A DNA stretch of 14,416 bases from an uncultured Eubacterium sp. (GCA_948468465.1 CAOKJJ010000134.1:1-14416); one strand, 5' to 3'; numbered from the stretch's first letter, positions 5,711 through 14,279 are shown. Translations and numbers: made by a program. The notes: generated by a model from the sequence alone, not told the origin.

Positions 5711-6742
5711 ATGATAAAAGAAGCTATTGTAAAAATTGTGAATAAAGAGGATCTTACTTATGAGGAAGCATATACGGTTATGAATGAGATTATGAGCGGA
5801 AAAACAACTTCTACGCAGAACGCCGCATTTCTGGCGGCGCTTTCTACCAAAAGCGCCAGGGCAGAGACGACGGATGAAATTGCGGGATGTGCGGCTGCCA
5901 TGCGGGAACATGCGACAAAAGTTGAGACAGGAATGGAGATTTTTGAGATCGTTGGAACGGGCGGTGACCACGCGCACAGTTTTAATATCTCCACGACCTC
6001 TGCGATTGTGGCGGCGGCAGGCGGCATGAAAGTCGCCAAACATGGCAATCGTGCAGCTTCTTCACAGTGCGGGACAGCAGATTGTCTGGAAGCGCTTGGC
6101 GTAAATATCCAGCAAAGTCCGGCAAGATGTAAGGAACTGCTGCAGGAGGCAGGCATGTGCTTCTTTTTTGCGCAAAAGTATCATACGTCAATGAAGTACG
6201 TGGGAGCGATTCGTAAAGAACTTGGTTTTCGGACTGTATTTAATATTCTTGGCCCGCTGACGAATCCGGGCACGCCTTCTATGCAGCTGCTTGGCGTATA
6301 TGACGAATATCTGGTTGCTCCGCTGGCACAGGTGCTTGTTAACCTTGGAGTCAGACGGGGAATGGTTGTTTACGGGCAGGATAAGCTGGATGAGATATCT
6401 ATGAGCGCTCCAACGACAATCTGTGAGATTCGTGACGGATGGTTTCAGTCTTATGTGATTGCGCCGGAAGATTTTGGACTGGTACGTTGTACGAAGGATG
6501 ATCTGAGGGGCAGTACTCCGGCGGAAAACGCAAAAATTACACACGCGATTTTAAATGGGGAACAAGGGCCAAAGAGAAATGCGGTTCTGATGAATGCGGG
6601 TGCGTCATTTTATATTGGCGGAAAAGCGGACAGCATAAAAGCGGGTATTGCGCTTGCTGCTGAGGTTATAGATTCCGGAAAAGCGGATAAAACGCTTCAG
6701 AAGCTGATAGAGATCAGCAACCGCCAGGAGGTGGAAGAATGA
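5711..6742 (+). CDS. trpD: Anthranilate phosphoribosyltransferase
   Basis: TrpD transfers phosphoribosyl from PRPP to anthranilate. The 343-residue length is typical. The PRPP-binding GTGGD is at 82-86, followed by NIST (92-95), KHGNR (110-114) and GTAD (121-124); the domain-linking LGPLTNP is near 180. The N-terminal helical region carries the family's MSGKTT-Q-AAFLAAL pattern. The gene starts 3 nt after the trpG stop with AAGGAG upstream and overlaps trpC by 4 nt (ATGA). Nothing is missing or unusual. Confidence 0.96.
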   Translation: MIKEAIVKIVNKEDLTYEEAYTVMNEIMSGKTTSTQNAAFLAALSTKSARAETTDEIAGCAAAMREHATKVETGMEIFEIVGTGGDHAHSFNISTTSAIVAAAGGMKVAKHGNRAASSQCGTADCLEALGVNIQQSPARCKELLQEAGMCFFFAQKYHTSMKYVGAIRKELGFRTVFNILGPLTNPGTPSMQLLGVYDEYLVAPLAQVLVNLGVRRGMVVYGQDKLDEISMSAPTTICEIRDGWFQSYVIAPEDFGLVRCTKDDLRGSTPAENAKITHAILNGEQGPKRNAVLMNAGASFYIGGKADSIKAGIALAAEVIDSGKADKTLQKLIEISNRQEVEE

Positions 6743-7524
6743 CGACAATATTAGACCAGCTTGCCGGCCACGCGAGGGAACGTACGGAGCAGGCAAAAAA
6801 GAAAATGTCATTGGAAGCAGTAAAGCAGCAGGCATTATCGTTGCCAAAGGAAATGTATGTGTTTGAAAAAGCTCTGAAAGAACCTGGGATTTCATTTATT
6901 TGTGAATGCAAAAAAGCGTCTCCGTCCAAAGGATGCATTTCACCGGATTTTCCGTACCTGCAGATTGCAAAAGAATATGAAGCGGCGGGCGCTTCCTGCA
7001 TTTCCGTACTGACAGAACCAAAATGGTTTTTAGGAAGCGATGCATACCTGAAAGAAATTGCAAATGCGGTGTCAGTGCCTTGTCTGAGAAAAGATTTTAC
7101 CGTAGATGCGTATATGATATACGAGGCAAAGCTGCTGGGTGCGGCTGCGGTGCTGCTGATCTGTTCGATATTGACGGAGCAGGAACTAAAAACGTTTATT
7201 CATATTTGCGATGAACTTGGACTTTCCGCTCTTATAGAAGTGCATAATGAAGACGAGGTGTCCATGGCGCTTCGGGCAGGGGCACGTATGATCGGTGTGA
7301 ATAACAGGAATCTGAAAGATTTTTCAGTGGATACGGATAACAGCCGCAGACTTCGCAAACTGATCCCGCGAGATATCTTATTTGTCTCGGAAAGCGGTGT
7401 AAACAGCGCTCAGGATGTGGCAAGGCTTCGTGAGATCGGCGCGGATGCTGTATTGATCGGTGAAGCGTTAATGAAGGCAGATGACAAAAAAGCCAGGCTG
7501 CTCGAACTGAGGGGTGCGCTATGA
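6739..7524 (+). CDS. trpC: Indole-3-glycerol phosphate synthase
   Basis: TrpC closes and decarboxylates CdRP to indole-3-glycerol phosphate. The 261-residue TIM barrel shows [11 protein letters not shown] (55-65) with the active-site Glu and Lys, LRKDF with Lys118, IEVH with Glu167, VNNRNL (187-192), SESGV (217-221) and the phosphate-binding [10 protein letters not shown] near 236-245. It is not fused to TrpF, unlike the enteric bifunctional enzyme. Its ATG overlaps the trpD stop (ATGA), and it in turn overlaps trpF in the same way. Confidence 0.96.
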   Translation: MTTILDQLAGHARERTEQAKKKMSLEAVKQQALSLPKEMYVFEKALKEPGISFICECKKASPSKGCISPDFPYLQIAKEYEAAGASCISVLTEPKWFLGSDAYLKEIANAVSVPCLRKDFTVDAYMIYEAKLLGAAAVLLICSILTEQELKTFIHICDELGLSALIEVHNEDEVSMALRAGARMIGVNNRNLKDFSVDTDNSRRLRKLIPRDILFVSESGVNSAQDVARLREIGADAVLIGEALMKADDKKARLLELRGAL

Positions 7525-8129
7525 CAAAGATCAAGTTTTGCGGTTTAACCAGACTTTGCGAGATAGAAACTGCGAATGAACTGAAAGCGGAATATATCGG
7601 ATTTGTATTTGCGCAAAAAAGCCGTCGGTATGTTGTGCCTGAAAAAGCAAAAGAATTGAAACGTGCGCTTCATCCATACAGCAGCGCGGTCGGTGTTTTT
7701 GTAAATGAAAAGGTGCATACAGTCGCTGATTTTTTAAATACGGGCATCATAGACATTGCGCAGCTTCATGGAAGTGAAGGCGAGGAATATATCAGACAGC
7801 TGCGAACGCTTACGGATAAGCCAGTGATAAAGGCTTACTGCATCAGAAGCGCCGCTGATACTGCGGCGGCGGAACAAAGCAGCGCCGATGGCATACTGCT
7901 CGATTCCGGCGCTGGTACAGGAAAGCTCTTTGACTGGAAGCTGATCCAAAATATCCAAAGACCGTATTTTCTTGCCGGCGGCCTTGAGATAAACAATGTG
8001 GCAGCCGCGGTCAGACAGCTGCATCCCTATGCGGTTGATGTCAGTTCCGGCATTGAAACAGATGGAAGGAAAGATAAACAGAAAATGGCGGCATTTGCAG
8101 CCGCAGTCAGAAAGGAAGAAAAACGATGA
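7521..8129 (+). CDS. trpF: Phosphoribosylanthranilate isomerase
   Basis: TrpF carries out the Amadori rearrangement of phosphoribosylanthranilate to CdRP. The 202-residue barrel begins KIKFCGLTR, placing the catalytic base at Cys7; the catalytic acid is Asp128 in [35 protein letters not shown] and VDVSSGIE are the other family signatures, the last two binding phosphate. It sits after trpC rather than fused to it, and has 4-nt ATGA overlaps on both sides, so all of its translation is probably coupled to its neighbours. Confidence 0.96.
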   Translation: MTKIKFCGLTRLCEIETANELKAEYIGFVFAQKSRRYVVPEKAKELKRALHPYSSAVGVFVNEKVHTVADFLNTGIIDIAQLHGSEGEEYIRQLRTLTDKPVIKAYCIRSAADTAAAEQSSADGILLDSGAGTGKLFDWKLIQNIQRPYFLAGGLEINNVAAAVRQLHPYAVDVSSGIETDGRKDKQKMAAFAAAVRKEEKR

Positions 8130-9316
8130 CAAATTCTAACGGGCGCTTTGGTGTTCACGGCGGGCAGTATATTCCTGAAACGCTGATGAATGCCGTGATT
8201 GAATTAGAAGAGGCATATAATCATTATAAAAATGATGCGCAGTTTAACAAAGAACTCACCGAACTTTTTAACGAATATGCGGGCCGGCCGTCACGCCTTT
8301 ATTATGCGGAAAAGATGACAAAAGACCTTGGCGGCGCGAAGATTTATTTAAAACGCGAGGATCTTAACCATACCGGTTCGCATAAGATTAATAATGTACT
8401 CGGCCAGGCGCTGCTTGCAAAGAAGATGGGAAAGACACGCCTGATCGCTGAGACAGGAGCTGGACAGCATGGTGTAGCTACTGCGACAGCCGCTGCTTTG
8501 ATGGGTATGGAATGCGTCGTGTTTATGGGGGAAGAAGACACGATTCGACAGGCGCTGAATGTATACCGCATGCGTCTGCTTGGCGCGGAGGTAGTCTCTG
8601 TTAAGACGGGTACAGCGACTTTAAAGGATGCCGTATCCGAAGCCATGCGTGAATGGACTTCACGGATCAGTGATACACATTACTGTCTTGGCTCTGTTAT
8701 GGGGCCGCATCCTTTTCCTGTGATTGTCCGTGATTTTCAGGCGGTGATATCAAAAGAAATCAAAGCACAGATGTTAGAGAAAGAGGGCAGGCTGCCGCAC
8801 GCGGTGATTGCCTGTGTTGGCGGCGGGTCAAATTCTATGGGCAGTTTTTATCATTTTATTGAAGATAAAGGCGTAAGGCTGATTGGATGTGAAGCGGCAG
8901 GCAGAGGTGTGGATACGTTTGAAACAGCGGCTACGATTGCCACCGGAAGACCGGGGATTTTCCATGGGATGAAATCCTATTTTTGCCAGGATAAATACGG
9001 ACAGATCGCGCCCGTTTATTCTATTTCAGCAGGGCTTGATTATCCGGGCGTTGGCCCTGAGCATGCATATCTGCATGACATTGGCAGGGCGGAATATGTG
9101 CCGGTTACAGATGATGAGGCGGTAAACGCATTTGAATACATGTCAAGAACGGAAGGGATTATTCCTGCCATTGAATCCGCGCACGCTGTTGCCCACGCGA
9201 TAAAAATTGCTCCTGAAATGAAAAAAGATCAGGTGATCGTAATCACGATTTCAGGAAGAGGAGATAAAGACTGTGCCGCGATTGCACGTTACAGAGGGGA
9301 GGATCTTCATGAGTAA
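8126..9316 (+). CDS. trpB: Tryptophan synthase beta chain
   Basis: TrpB joins indole, channelled from TrpA, to serine using PLP. The 396-residue sequence has the PLP-binding Lys87 in HTGSHKINN, the catalytic Glu109 in ETGAGQHG, and the glycine-rich phosphate loop GGGSNSMG near 230. [14 protein letters not shown] at the N-terminus marks it as the standard TrpB1 type that forms a complex with TrpA, not the free-standing TrpB2. It overlaps trpF by 4 nt and trpA by 8 nt, in keeping with equimolar subunits. Confidence 0.97.
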   Translation: MTNSNGRFGVHGGQYIPETLMNAVIELEEAYNHYKNDAQFNKELTELFNEYAGRPSRLYYAEKMTKDLGGAKIYLKREDLNHTGSHKINNVLGQALLAKKMGKTRLIAETGAGQHGVATATAAALMGMECVVFMGEEDTIRQALNVYRMRLLGAEVVSVKTGTATLKDAVSEAMREWTSRISDTHYCLGSVMGPHPFPVIVRDFQAVISKEIKAQMLEKEGRLPHAVIACVGGGSNSMGSFYHFIEDKGVRLIGCEAAGRGVDTFETAATIATGRPGIFHGMKSYFCQDKYGQIAPVYSISAGLDYPGVGPEHAYLHDIGRAEYVPVTDDEAVNAFEYMSRTEGIIPAIESAHAVAHAIKIAPEMKKDQVIVITISGRGDKDCAAIARYRGEDLHE

Positions 9317-10079
9317 TATAAAAAAGGCATTTGAAAACGGAAAGGCTTTTATAGCATTTATTACCTGCGGCGACCCGGATTTGGAAACGACTGCAGCCGC
9401 TGTCCGTGCCGCTGTATTAAATGGCGCAGACCTTATTGAGCTGGGCATTCCATTTTCCGACCCTACAGCAGAAGGGCCTGTGATTCAGGGAGCGAACATG
9501 AGGGCGTTAAACGGCGGCATCACTACGGATAAAGTGTTTGCTTTTATAAAAGAACTCAGGCGCGACGTCAAGGTGCCGATCGTAATTATGACTTATGCAA
9601 ATGTCGTATTTTCTTATGGTGCAGAGAAGTTTATATCTGTCTGCAGGGATATTGCGGTCGACGGATTGATTCTGCCGGATCTGCCTTTTGAAGAAAAAGG
9701 GGAATTTCAGCCTTTCTGCCGTCAATATGGAGTGGATCTTGTATCTTTGATTGCGCCGACCTCTGAAAATCGGATCTCTATGATAGCAAAAGAAGCGGAA
9801 GGATTTTTATATATTGTATCCAGCCTTGGAGTAACGGGTACAAGAAGCGAAATTACGACGGATCTTGCATCTATCGTAGAGGTTGTCCGCCAGCACACCG
9901 ATATTCCCTGTGCGATTGGTTTTGGCATTTCTGTTCCGGATCAGGCAAAAAAAATGGCAGGACTTGCAGACGGAGTCATTGTCGGCTCGGCAATCATAAA
10001 GCTGCTTGAGAAATATGGAAAGGATGCGCCAAAGTATGTCGGCGAATATGTAAAATCAATGAAAGCAGCAATGCAGTAA
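9309..10079 (+). CDS. trpA: Tryptophan synthase alpha chain
   Basis: TrpA splits indole-3-glycerol phosphate to indole, which passes by tunnel to TrpB. This start gives 256 residues. The barrel shows AFITCGDPD (15-23), [15 protein letters not shown] (43-57), [20 protein letters not shown] and the phosphate-binding GFGIS and DGVIVGSAI. Catalytic Glu49 of the E. coli enzyme corresponds to Glu44 here, but the second catalytic residue, Asp60 in ADGP, is Glu55 (AEGP). I chose the ATG at 9309 because GGGGAGG precedes it by 6 bases; an in-frame ATG at 9273 lies deep within trpB. It is the last trp gene; no T-tailed terminator follows on the plus strand. Confidence 0.95.
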   Translation: MSNIKKAFENGKAFIAFITCGDPDLETTAAAVRAAVLNGADLIELGIPFSDPTAEGPVIQGANMRALNGGITTDKVFAFIKELRRDVKVPIVIMTYANVVFSYGAEKFISVCRDIAVDGLILPDLPFEEKGEFQPFCRQYGVDLVSLIAPTSENRISMIAKEAEGFLYIVSSLGVTGTRSEITTDLASIVEVVRQHTDIPCAIGFGISVPDQAKKMAGLADGVIVGSAIIKLLEKYGKDAPKYVGEYVKSMKAAMQ

Positions 10080-10090
10080 AAACATTTTTC

Positions 10091-10109
10091 ACCTATTGAC
10101 AAGATAGGT
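10091..10109. promoter_or_regulatory. Candidate operator 1, overlapping the -35 of the sulfhydrylase promoter
   Basis: ACCTATtgacaagATAGGT is a 6-bp dyad with a 7-base centre, and it extends outward to a 14-bp perfect inverted repeat (10083-10096 with 10104-10117). The -35 hexamer starts within its left arm and runs into the centre. The same ACCTAT-N7-RTAGGT pattern recurs at 10128-10146. Confidence 0.6.
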
Positions 10110-10124
10110 GAAAAATGCTATAGT
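10096..10124 (+). promoter_or_regulatory. Promoter of the sulfhydrylase-Rrf2 operon
   Basis: TTGACA (10096-10101), a 17-base spacer and TATAGT (10119-10124), with TGC just before the -10, form a strong promoter. Transcription should start near 10131, inside candidate operator 2. Confidence 0.8.
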
Positions 10125-10127
10125 TAT

Positions 10128-10146
10128 ACCTATCAAAACAGTAGGT
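10128..10146. promoter_or_regulatory. Candidate operator 2, over the start of transcription
   Basis: ACCTATcaaaacaGTAGGT repeats the ACCTAT-N7-RTAGGT design of operator 1, 37 bp further on. A repressor on both sites would cover the -35 hexamer and the transcription start. The Rrf2 regulator encoded by the second gene of this operon is the natural candidate to bind here. Confidence 0.6.
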
Positions 10147-10169
10147 AAAGACAAAAACGAAAGGATGAG

Positions 10170-11459
10170 ATGACTATGCCTAATTACAAATTTGAAACCA
10201 TGCAGCTACATGTTGGTCAGGAGAATCCTGACCCTGCAACGGATGCACGTGCTGTACCGATCTATGCGACGACTTCTTATGTATTTCATAACTGTGAACA
10301 TGCAGCTGCCCGCTTTGGGCTTGCGGATGCCGGCAACATATACGGCAGGCTGACCAATTCCACGCAGGATGTACTGGAACAGAGAATGGCGGCTTTGGAA
10401 GGAGGCACAGCGGCGCTGGCGCTGGCGTCAGGTGCGGCGGCAATTACATATACGCTCGAAGCGCTGGGACAAAACGGCGGTCATTTCGTAGCACAAAAAA
10501 CGATTTACGGCGGCAGCTATAATCTTTTGGCACACACGCTCCCGAACTTCGGCATTACGGCCAGTTTTGTAAATATTCACGATCTTGCCGAAGTAGAAGC
10601 AGCGATTCAGGACAATACAAGAGCGATATATATCGAAACACTTGGCAACCCAAACAGCGATATTCCAGACCTGGACGCGTTAGCAGTGCTTGCACACAAA
10701 CATGGCCTGCCGCTAGTCGTGGATAATACCTTTGGCACGCCGTATCTGATCCGGCCGATCGAACATGGCGCGGATATTGTAGTACATTCTGCGACAAAGT
10801 TTTTAGGCGGGCATGGGACGACACTCGGCGGAATCATCGTCGACTCCGGCAATTTTGACTGGAACGCAAGCGGAAAATACGCCGCTATCGCAGAGCCTAA
10901 TCCAAGCTATCATGGAGTATCGTTTGTAAAGGCTGCAGGCACCGCGGCATTTGTAACCTACATCCGTGCCATTTTGCTTCGGGATACCGGAGCGACGATT
11001 TCCCCGTTCGCTGCATTTCTGCTTTTGCAGGGTATCGAAACACTTTCGCTGCGCCTGGAACGGCATGTGGAGAATACTAAGAAAGTAGTGGAATTTTTAA
11101 ACAGCCATCCGCAGGTTGAAACGGTTAACCACCCATCGCTGCCGGAACATCCGGACCATGCATTGTACGAAAAATATTTTCCAAACGGCGGAGGCTCTAT
11201 CTTTACATTTGAAGTTAAGGGAGGGATACAGGAAGCGCATAAGTTTATTGACAGTCTGGAGATTTTCTCTTTGCTTGCCAATGTTGCAGACGCAAAGAGC
11301 CTTGTGATCCATCCGGCAACCACTACGCACAGCCAGCTTAATGAAAAAGAACTGGCGGAGCAGAATATTAAACCAAATACCGTGCGCCTGTCGATCGGCA
11401 TCGAGCATATTGATGATATACTTGCTGATCTGCAAAAGGGGTTCGCGGCGGTCAAGTAA
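10170..11459 (+). CDS. O-acetylhomoserine sulfhydrylase-type PLP enzyme
   Basis: This 429-residue Cys/Met-metabolism PLP enzyme most resembles O-acetyl-L-homoserine sulfhydrylase (MetY), which makes homocysteine from O-acetylhomoserine and sulfide. The PLP lysine is Lys210 in HSATKFLGGHG; YGRLTNSTQDVLE (58-70), LASGAAA (85-91), ETLGNPNSD (156-164) and VVDNTFGTP (183-191) are family signatures. FETMQLHVGQ at the N-terminus and the length above 420 favour MetY over the shorter (~380-residue) cystathionine synthases and lyases. AAAGGA precedes two in-frame ATGs at 10170 and 10176, so the start may be six bases later. It has its own promoter and operators and is followed 61 nt later by the Rrf2 gene. 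Exact substrate use is not provable from sequence. Confidence 0.88.
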   Translation: MTMPNYKFETMQLHVGQENPDPATDARAVPIYATTSYVFHNCEHAAARFGLADAGNIYGRLTNSTQDVLEQRMAALEGGTAALALASGAAAITYTLEALGQNGGHFVAQKTIYGGSYNLLAHTLPNFGITASFVNIHDLAEVEAAIQDNTRAIYIETLGNPNSDIPDLDALAVLAHKHGLPLVVDNTFGTPYLIRPIEHGADIVVHSATKFLGGHGTTLGGIIVDSGNFDWNASGKYAAIAEPNPSYHGVSFVKAAGTAAFVTYIRAILLRDTGATISPFAAFLLLQGIETLSLRLERHVENTKKVVEFLNSHPQVETVNHPSLPEHPDHALYEKYFPNGGGSIFTFEVKGGIQEAHKFIDSLEIFSLLANVADAKSLVIHPATTTHSQLNEKELAEQNIKPNTVRLSIGIEHIDDILADLQKGFAAVK

Positions 11460-11520
11460 ATGACATTGGAAAGAATGATAGCATCGAAATATCTGATTGT
11501 TTGCAAGGAGCTGGAATACG

Positions 11521-11976
11521 ATGATGATTTCAACAAGAGGAAGGTATGCGCTGCGTGTGATGATTGAGCTTGCAGAACATTACCATGACGGGTATACGCC
11601 TATGAAGATGATTGCGAAGAGCCAGAATATTTCGCTGAAATATCTGGAACAAATCCTTCCTTCTTTGACAAAAAACGCCATGATTGAAGGGCTGCAGCGC
11701 AAAGGAGGCGGATATAAGCTGACGAATGAACCAAGTGCCTACCGGGTGGGCGATATCTTACGGGTCACAGAAGGAGATCTTGCGCCTGTAGCCTGCCTCA
11801 GCTGTGACGCAAAGATTTGCGAACGCGCCGGAAGCTGCAGAACACTGCCGATGTGGACAGAGTTCCATAAGATGACAAATGATTATTTTGACAGTATTAC
11901 ACTTGCGGATTTCATGAAACAAACCATCAATGATAAAACCAATAATGGCATGCAGGAAAACGAAAAAATTTTATAG
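11521..11976 (+). CDS. Rrf2 family transcriptional regulator (CymR/IscR-like)
   Basis: This 151-residue regulator has the Rrf2 winged-helix N-terminus: STRGRYALRVMIELA (4-18), then a recognition region with ISLKYLEQILPSL (37-49) and the wing RKGGGYKL (60-67). Cys92, Cys95, Cys100 and Cys106 form a cluster where IscR-type members bind an Fe-S cluster through three cysteines, so a redox or Fe-S sensing role is possible; CymR-type members instead sense cysteine supply through CysK. AAGGAG at 11505-11510 supports ATG 11521. No promoter or terminator is visible between it and the sulfhydrylase gene, so the two are probably one transcript and the regulator likely controls it. The target cannot be proved from this window. 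Confidence 0.9.
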   Translation: MMISTRGRYALRVMIELAEHYHDGYTPMKMIAKSQNISLKYLEQILPSLTKNAMIEGLQRKGGGYKLTNEPSAYRVGDILRVTEGDLAPVACLSCDAKICERAGSCRTLPMWTEFHKMTNDYFDSITLADFMKQTINDKTNNGMQENEKIL

Positions 11977-11985
11977 ATTATTCTG

Positions 11986-12014
11986 TTGCAGTATCAGGCC
12001 AAAGAGGATAAAAT
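11986..12014 (+). promoter_or_regulatory. Possible promoter of the nfeD-like/flotillin operon
   Basis: TTGCAG (11986-11991), a 17-base spacer and TAAAAT (12009-12014) fit a moderate vegetative promoter that starts 10 bases after the Rrf2 stop codon. The leader that follows contains the hairpin at 12023-12065. Confidence 0.4.
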
Positions 12015-12022
12015 AAAAGAAA

Positions 12023-12065
12023 GCCGCTGCTTCTATACAGTATTAGCATCAGTATCGGCAGCGGC
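12023..12065 (+). other. GC-rich hairpin in the leader of the nfeD-like gene
   Basis: GCCGCTGC (12023-12030) and GCAGCGGC (12058-12065) are perfect reverse complements with a 27-base loop. No T-tract follows, so it is not an ordinary terminator; it may separate or stabilise transcripts, or be incidental. Confidence 0.35.
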
Positions 12066-12097
12066 GGCACGGAAACGGCCTGAAAGGGGGAACTGCT

Positions 12098-12631
12098 ATG
12101 AGTATGCAGACGATCTATATGACCTGTATGATAGGAGGAATTTTACTGTTATTGTCATCTATCATTTTCAGTGCGGCAGATGATTTTTTTGACTTTGCGG
12201 CATTTGATTTATTTAGTCTGGATCTGGGTGATTTCGACTTGGATATTCTGCCGATTTCCATGAAATCACTTTGTCTGGCTGCTACAGTATTTGGAAGCGT
12301 CAGCATGCTGCTGTTGGAGCAGTCTGCGTCAACAAGGCATGTAATTGCAGGCGTGTGTGCATATATAGGGGCTTTTGCTGTTCAAAACATTACAGGTTTT
12401 TTAAAAAACCATCAGTCAGAAGCAGATACTATGGAAAGCATCTGCAGCCGCAGTTATGTCGTGAATGTGTCGATACCCGAACAGGGGTATGGTTCTGTAG
12501 CAAGTTCTGAACAAGATCGTTCGGTGATTACTTTGACAGCAAAATCACTGGATGGCAGTGCGATTCCAGCGGGAACAGAGGTGAACATTATCAATATTGC
12601 GGATCATGTTGCAATCGTAACAAAGCTGTAA
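12098..12631 (+). CDS. NfeD-like membrane protein (YuaF type)
   Basis: This 177-residue membrane protein has three predicted membrane segments (about residues 9-26, 54-73 and 81-102) and a C-terminal soluble domain (about 115-177) that ends DGSAIPAGTEVNIINIADHVAIVTKL, matching the small beta-barrel of NfeD-family proteins. The length and the flotillin gene 72 nt downstream match B. subtilis YuaF-FloT, where the pair acts in membrane microdomain organisation. Between segments 1 and 2 lies an unusual Asp/Phe/Leu-rich stretch (residues 27-51). AAGGGGG precedes the ATG. The YuaF-type assignment rests on size, topology and neighbour rather than on strong sequence motifs. Confidence 0.8.
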   Translation: MSMQTIYMTCMIGGILLLLSSIIFSAADDFFDFAAFDLFSLDLGDFDLDILPISMKSLCLAATVFGSVSMLLLEQSASTRHVIAGVCAYIGAFAVQNITGFLKNHQSEADTMESICSRSYVVNVSIPEQGYGSVASSEQDRSVITLTAKSLDGSAIPAGTEVNIINIADHVAIVTKL

Positions 12632-12638
12632 ACCTGCA

Positions 12639-12676
12639 GCATTTGATACTTTAGATTCTGTTTTCGATTCAAATGC
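12639..12676 (+). other. Inverted repeat between the nfeD-like and flotillin genes
   Basis: GCATTTGA (12639-12646) and TCAAATGC (12669-12676) are perfect reverse complements with a 22-base T-rich loop. No T-tract follows, so it is not a terminator. In an mRNA it would lie just ahead of the flotillin ribosome binding site (GGAGG at 12691). Confidence 0.35.
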
Positions 12677-12703
12677 GTACGATCAGACAAGGAGGATAAA
12701 AAG

Positions 12704-14275
12704 ATGTTGAACGAGTTATTACCAATCATTGCAATTCCACTTGTAATTGTCTTGGTGCTGATTGCCATTTTTTCTATGTGGAAAAAGGTTCCGCAGGACA
12801 AAGCCGGTGTCATTACCGGATTAAAAAGACGCGTGATTACAGGCGGCGGCGGTTTGGTCATCCCGGGGGTAGAACGGATTGACTACATATCGCTGGGCAA
12901 CATGCCGCTTCGCGTGGATACAAGAGGAAGCCTGTCTTCGCAGGGAGTCCCGATTTCAGTCAGTACAACAGCTGTTATTAAGGTACGCAATTCACCAGAT
13001 GCGATCTTAACAGCTATCGAACAGTTTACCGGTAAAAACGAACAGGAAATTATAAAAAACATTATGTCTACCGCAACCGCCGTATTAGAAGGAAAGCTGC
13101 GTGAAATTATCGCAACGATGACGGTTGAGGATTTATATCAGAAAAGGGAGGCATTTTCCAGCCAGGTACAGGAAGTTGTCGGCACAGAACTTGGCAATAT
13201 GGGACTGGAAGTAAAAAACTTTACAATAACAGATATTTCAGATGAAAACGGATATATCGAAGCGCTTGGCGAAGGAATGATTGCACAGCGTAAAAAAGAT
13301 GCCGAGATTCAAAAATCCGAAGCGAAACGCGAACAGGATGAGCGTACTTCGGAAAACATTAAAATAGGCGAGCAGGCAAAATTGGAAGCAGCTACGGCGA
13401 TCAAGCAGGCAGAAAAAGAAAAGCAGGTTGCCGAGGCACGCTACCAAAAGGAAATCAGCACGGCAAACGCAGAAGCCGAGCTTGCACACGACATTCAGCG
13501 CAAAAAAACGCAGAAAGAAGTAATCCAGGCAGAGATGGACGCAGAACTGATCCGTCAGCAGCGCCAAAAAGATATCGCAGAAGCCGAGATTCAGGTACAG
13601 ATTACACAGGCACAAAAAAATACCGAACTGGCAGAACAAAGAGCACTGGAAAAAGAAAAGCAGCTGCTTTCTGATGTCGTAAAGCCTGCAGAAGCCGGAA
13701 GAAAGAGGCTGGAACAGGAATCAGAAGCAGACAAATATGCAGAGATTAAAAAAGCAGAAGCCGAAGCAGAAAAAAAGAAAATAGACGCGCTGGCTGAGGC
13801 CGAAGCAATCAAAGCAAGAGCAGCAGCCGAAGCACAGGCAATAGAAGCAAAAGCAAGAGCCGAAGCAGAAGCGATCGCCAGAAAGGGCAGCGCTGAGGCA
13901 GAAGCCAAGAAAGCATCCTTACTTGCAGAAGCAGAAGGCCTGGAACGCAAAGCAGAGGCAATGCAGAAATTAAACAGCGCCGGCGTCATCCAGATGGTAA
14001 TCGATAAGCTGCCGGAAATGGCAAGCGCAGTCGCACAGCCTCTGACAGCAATTGATAAAATCTCAATTATTGACAGCGGCAGCGGAGAATCCGGCGTTTC
14101 TAAAATGGGCAGTTATGTCCCGTCTTTACTCGCTAAGACGATGGAAACGGTAAAAGAAACGACAGGATTTGATATGCTGGACGCAATGAAGTCAAACACC
14201 ATTCAGGCACAGACAGAACGAAATATCAAAGTGGAAGGGCTGGTATCTGAACAGGCTTCTGCAGACAGCCAGTAA
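12704..14275 (+). CDS. floT: Flotillin family protein (FloT-like)
   Basis: This 523-residue scaffold protein of membrane microdomains begins with a hydrophobic membrane-inserting segment (residues 4-26), followed by an SPFH/PHB domain (about 30-200; it includes KAGVITGLKRRVITGGGGLVIPG and DISDENGYIEALGEG). A long heptad-like coiled coil rich in Glu-Ala and Ala-Glu-Ala repeats runs from about 200 to 430, then a C-terminal domain with GVIQMVIDKLPEMASAVAQPL. B. subtilis FloT is of similar length. A strong GGAGG lies 8 bases before the ATG. The gene follows an NfeD/YuaF-like gene, the usual bacterial pairing, and ends at a clear terminator. The coiled-coil DNA is locally repetitive (GCAGAAGC-type units), an expected result of the protein repeats. 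Confidence 0.94.
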   Translation: MLNELLPIIAIPLVIVLVLIAIFSMWKKVPQDKAGVITGLKRRVITGGGGLVIPGVERIDYISLGNMPLRVDTRGSLSSQGVPISVSTTAVIKVRNSPDAILTAIEQFTGKNEQEIIKNIMSTATAVLEGKLREIIATMTVEDLYQKREAFSSQVQEVVGTELGNMGLEVKNFTITDISDENGYIEALGEGMIAQRKKDAEIQKSEAKREQDERTSENIKIGEQAKLEAATAIKQAEKEKQVAEARYQKEISTANAEAELAHDIQRKKTQKEVIQAEMDAELIRQQRQKDIAEAEIQVQITQAQKNTELAEQRALEKEKQLLSDVVKPAEAGRKRLEQESEADKYAEIKKAEAEAEKKKIDALAEAEAIKARAAAEAQAIEAKARAEAEAIARKGSAEAEAKKASLLAEAEGLERKAEAMQKLNSAGVIQMVIDKLPEMASAVAQPLTAIDKISIIDSGSGESGVSKMGSYVPSLLAKTMETVKETTGFDMLDAMKSNTIQAQTERNIKVEGLVSEQASADSQ

Positions 14276-14279
14276 ATCA

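Noticed and set aside
9273..9308. Longer trpA start inside trpB
   Set aside because: It has no ribosome binding site, and the added residues are just the out-of-frame translation of the trpB end; ATG 9309 has a strong GGGGAGG.
10083..10117. 14-bp inverted repeat as a terminator for trpA
   Set aside because: No T-tract follows on the plus strand. Its centre holds the -35 hexamer and its core repeats at 10128-10146, so an operator explains it better.
11497..11520. TTG start for the Rrf2 gene
   Set aside because: The AAGGAG binding site lies downstream of this TTG, and MMISTRGRYALR is the usual Rrf2 N-terminus.
13740..13960. GCAGAAGC-type DNA repeats as a tandem-repeat or CRISPR-like element
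   Set aside because: They are irregular and in frame with the Glu-Ala coiled coil of flotillin; protein repetition explains them.
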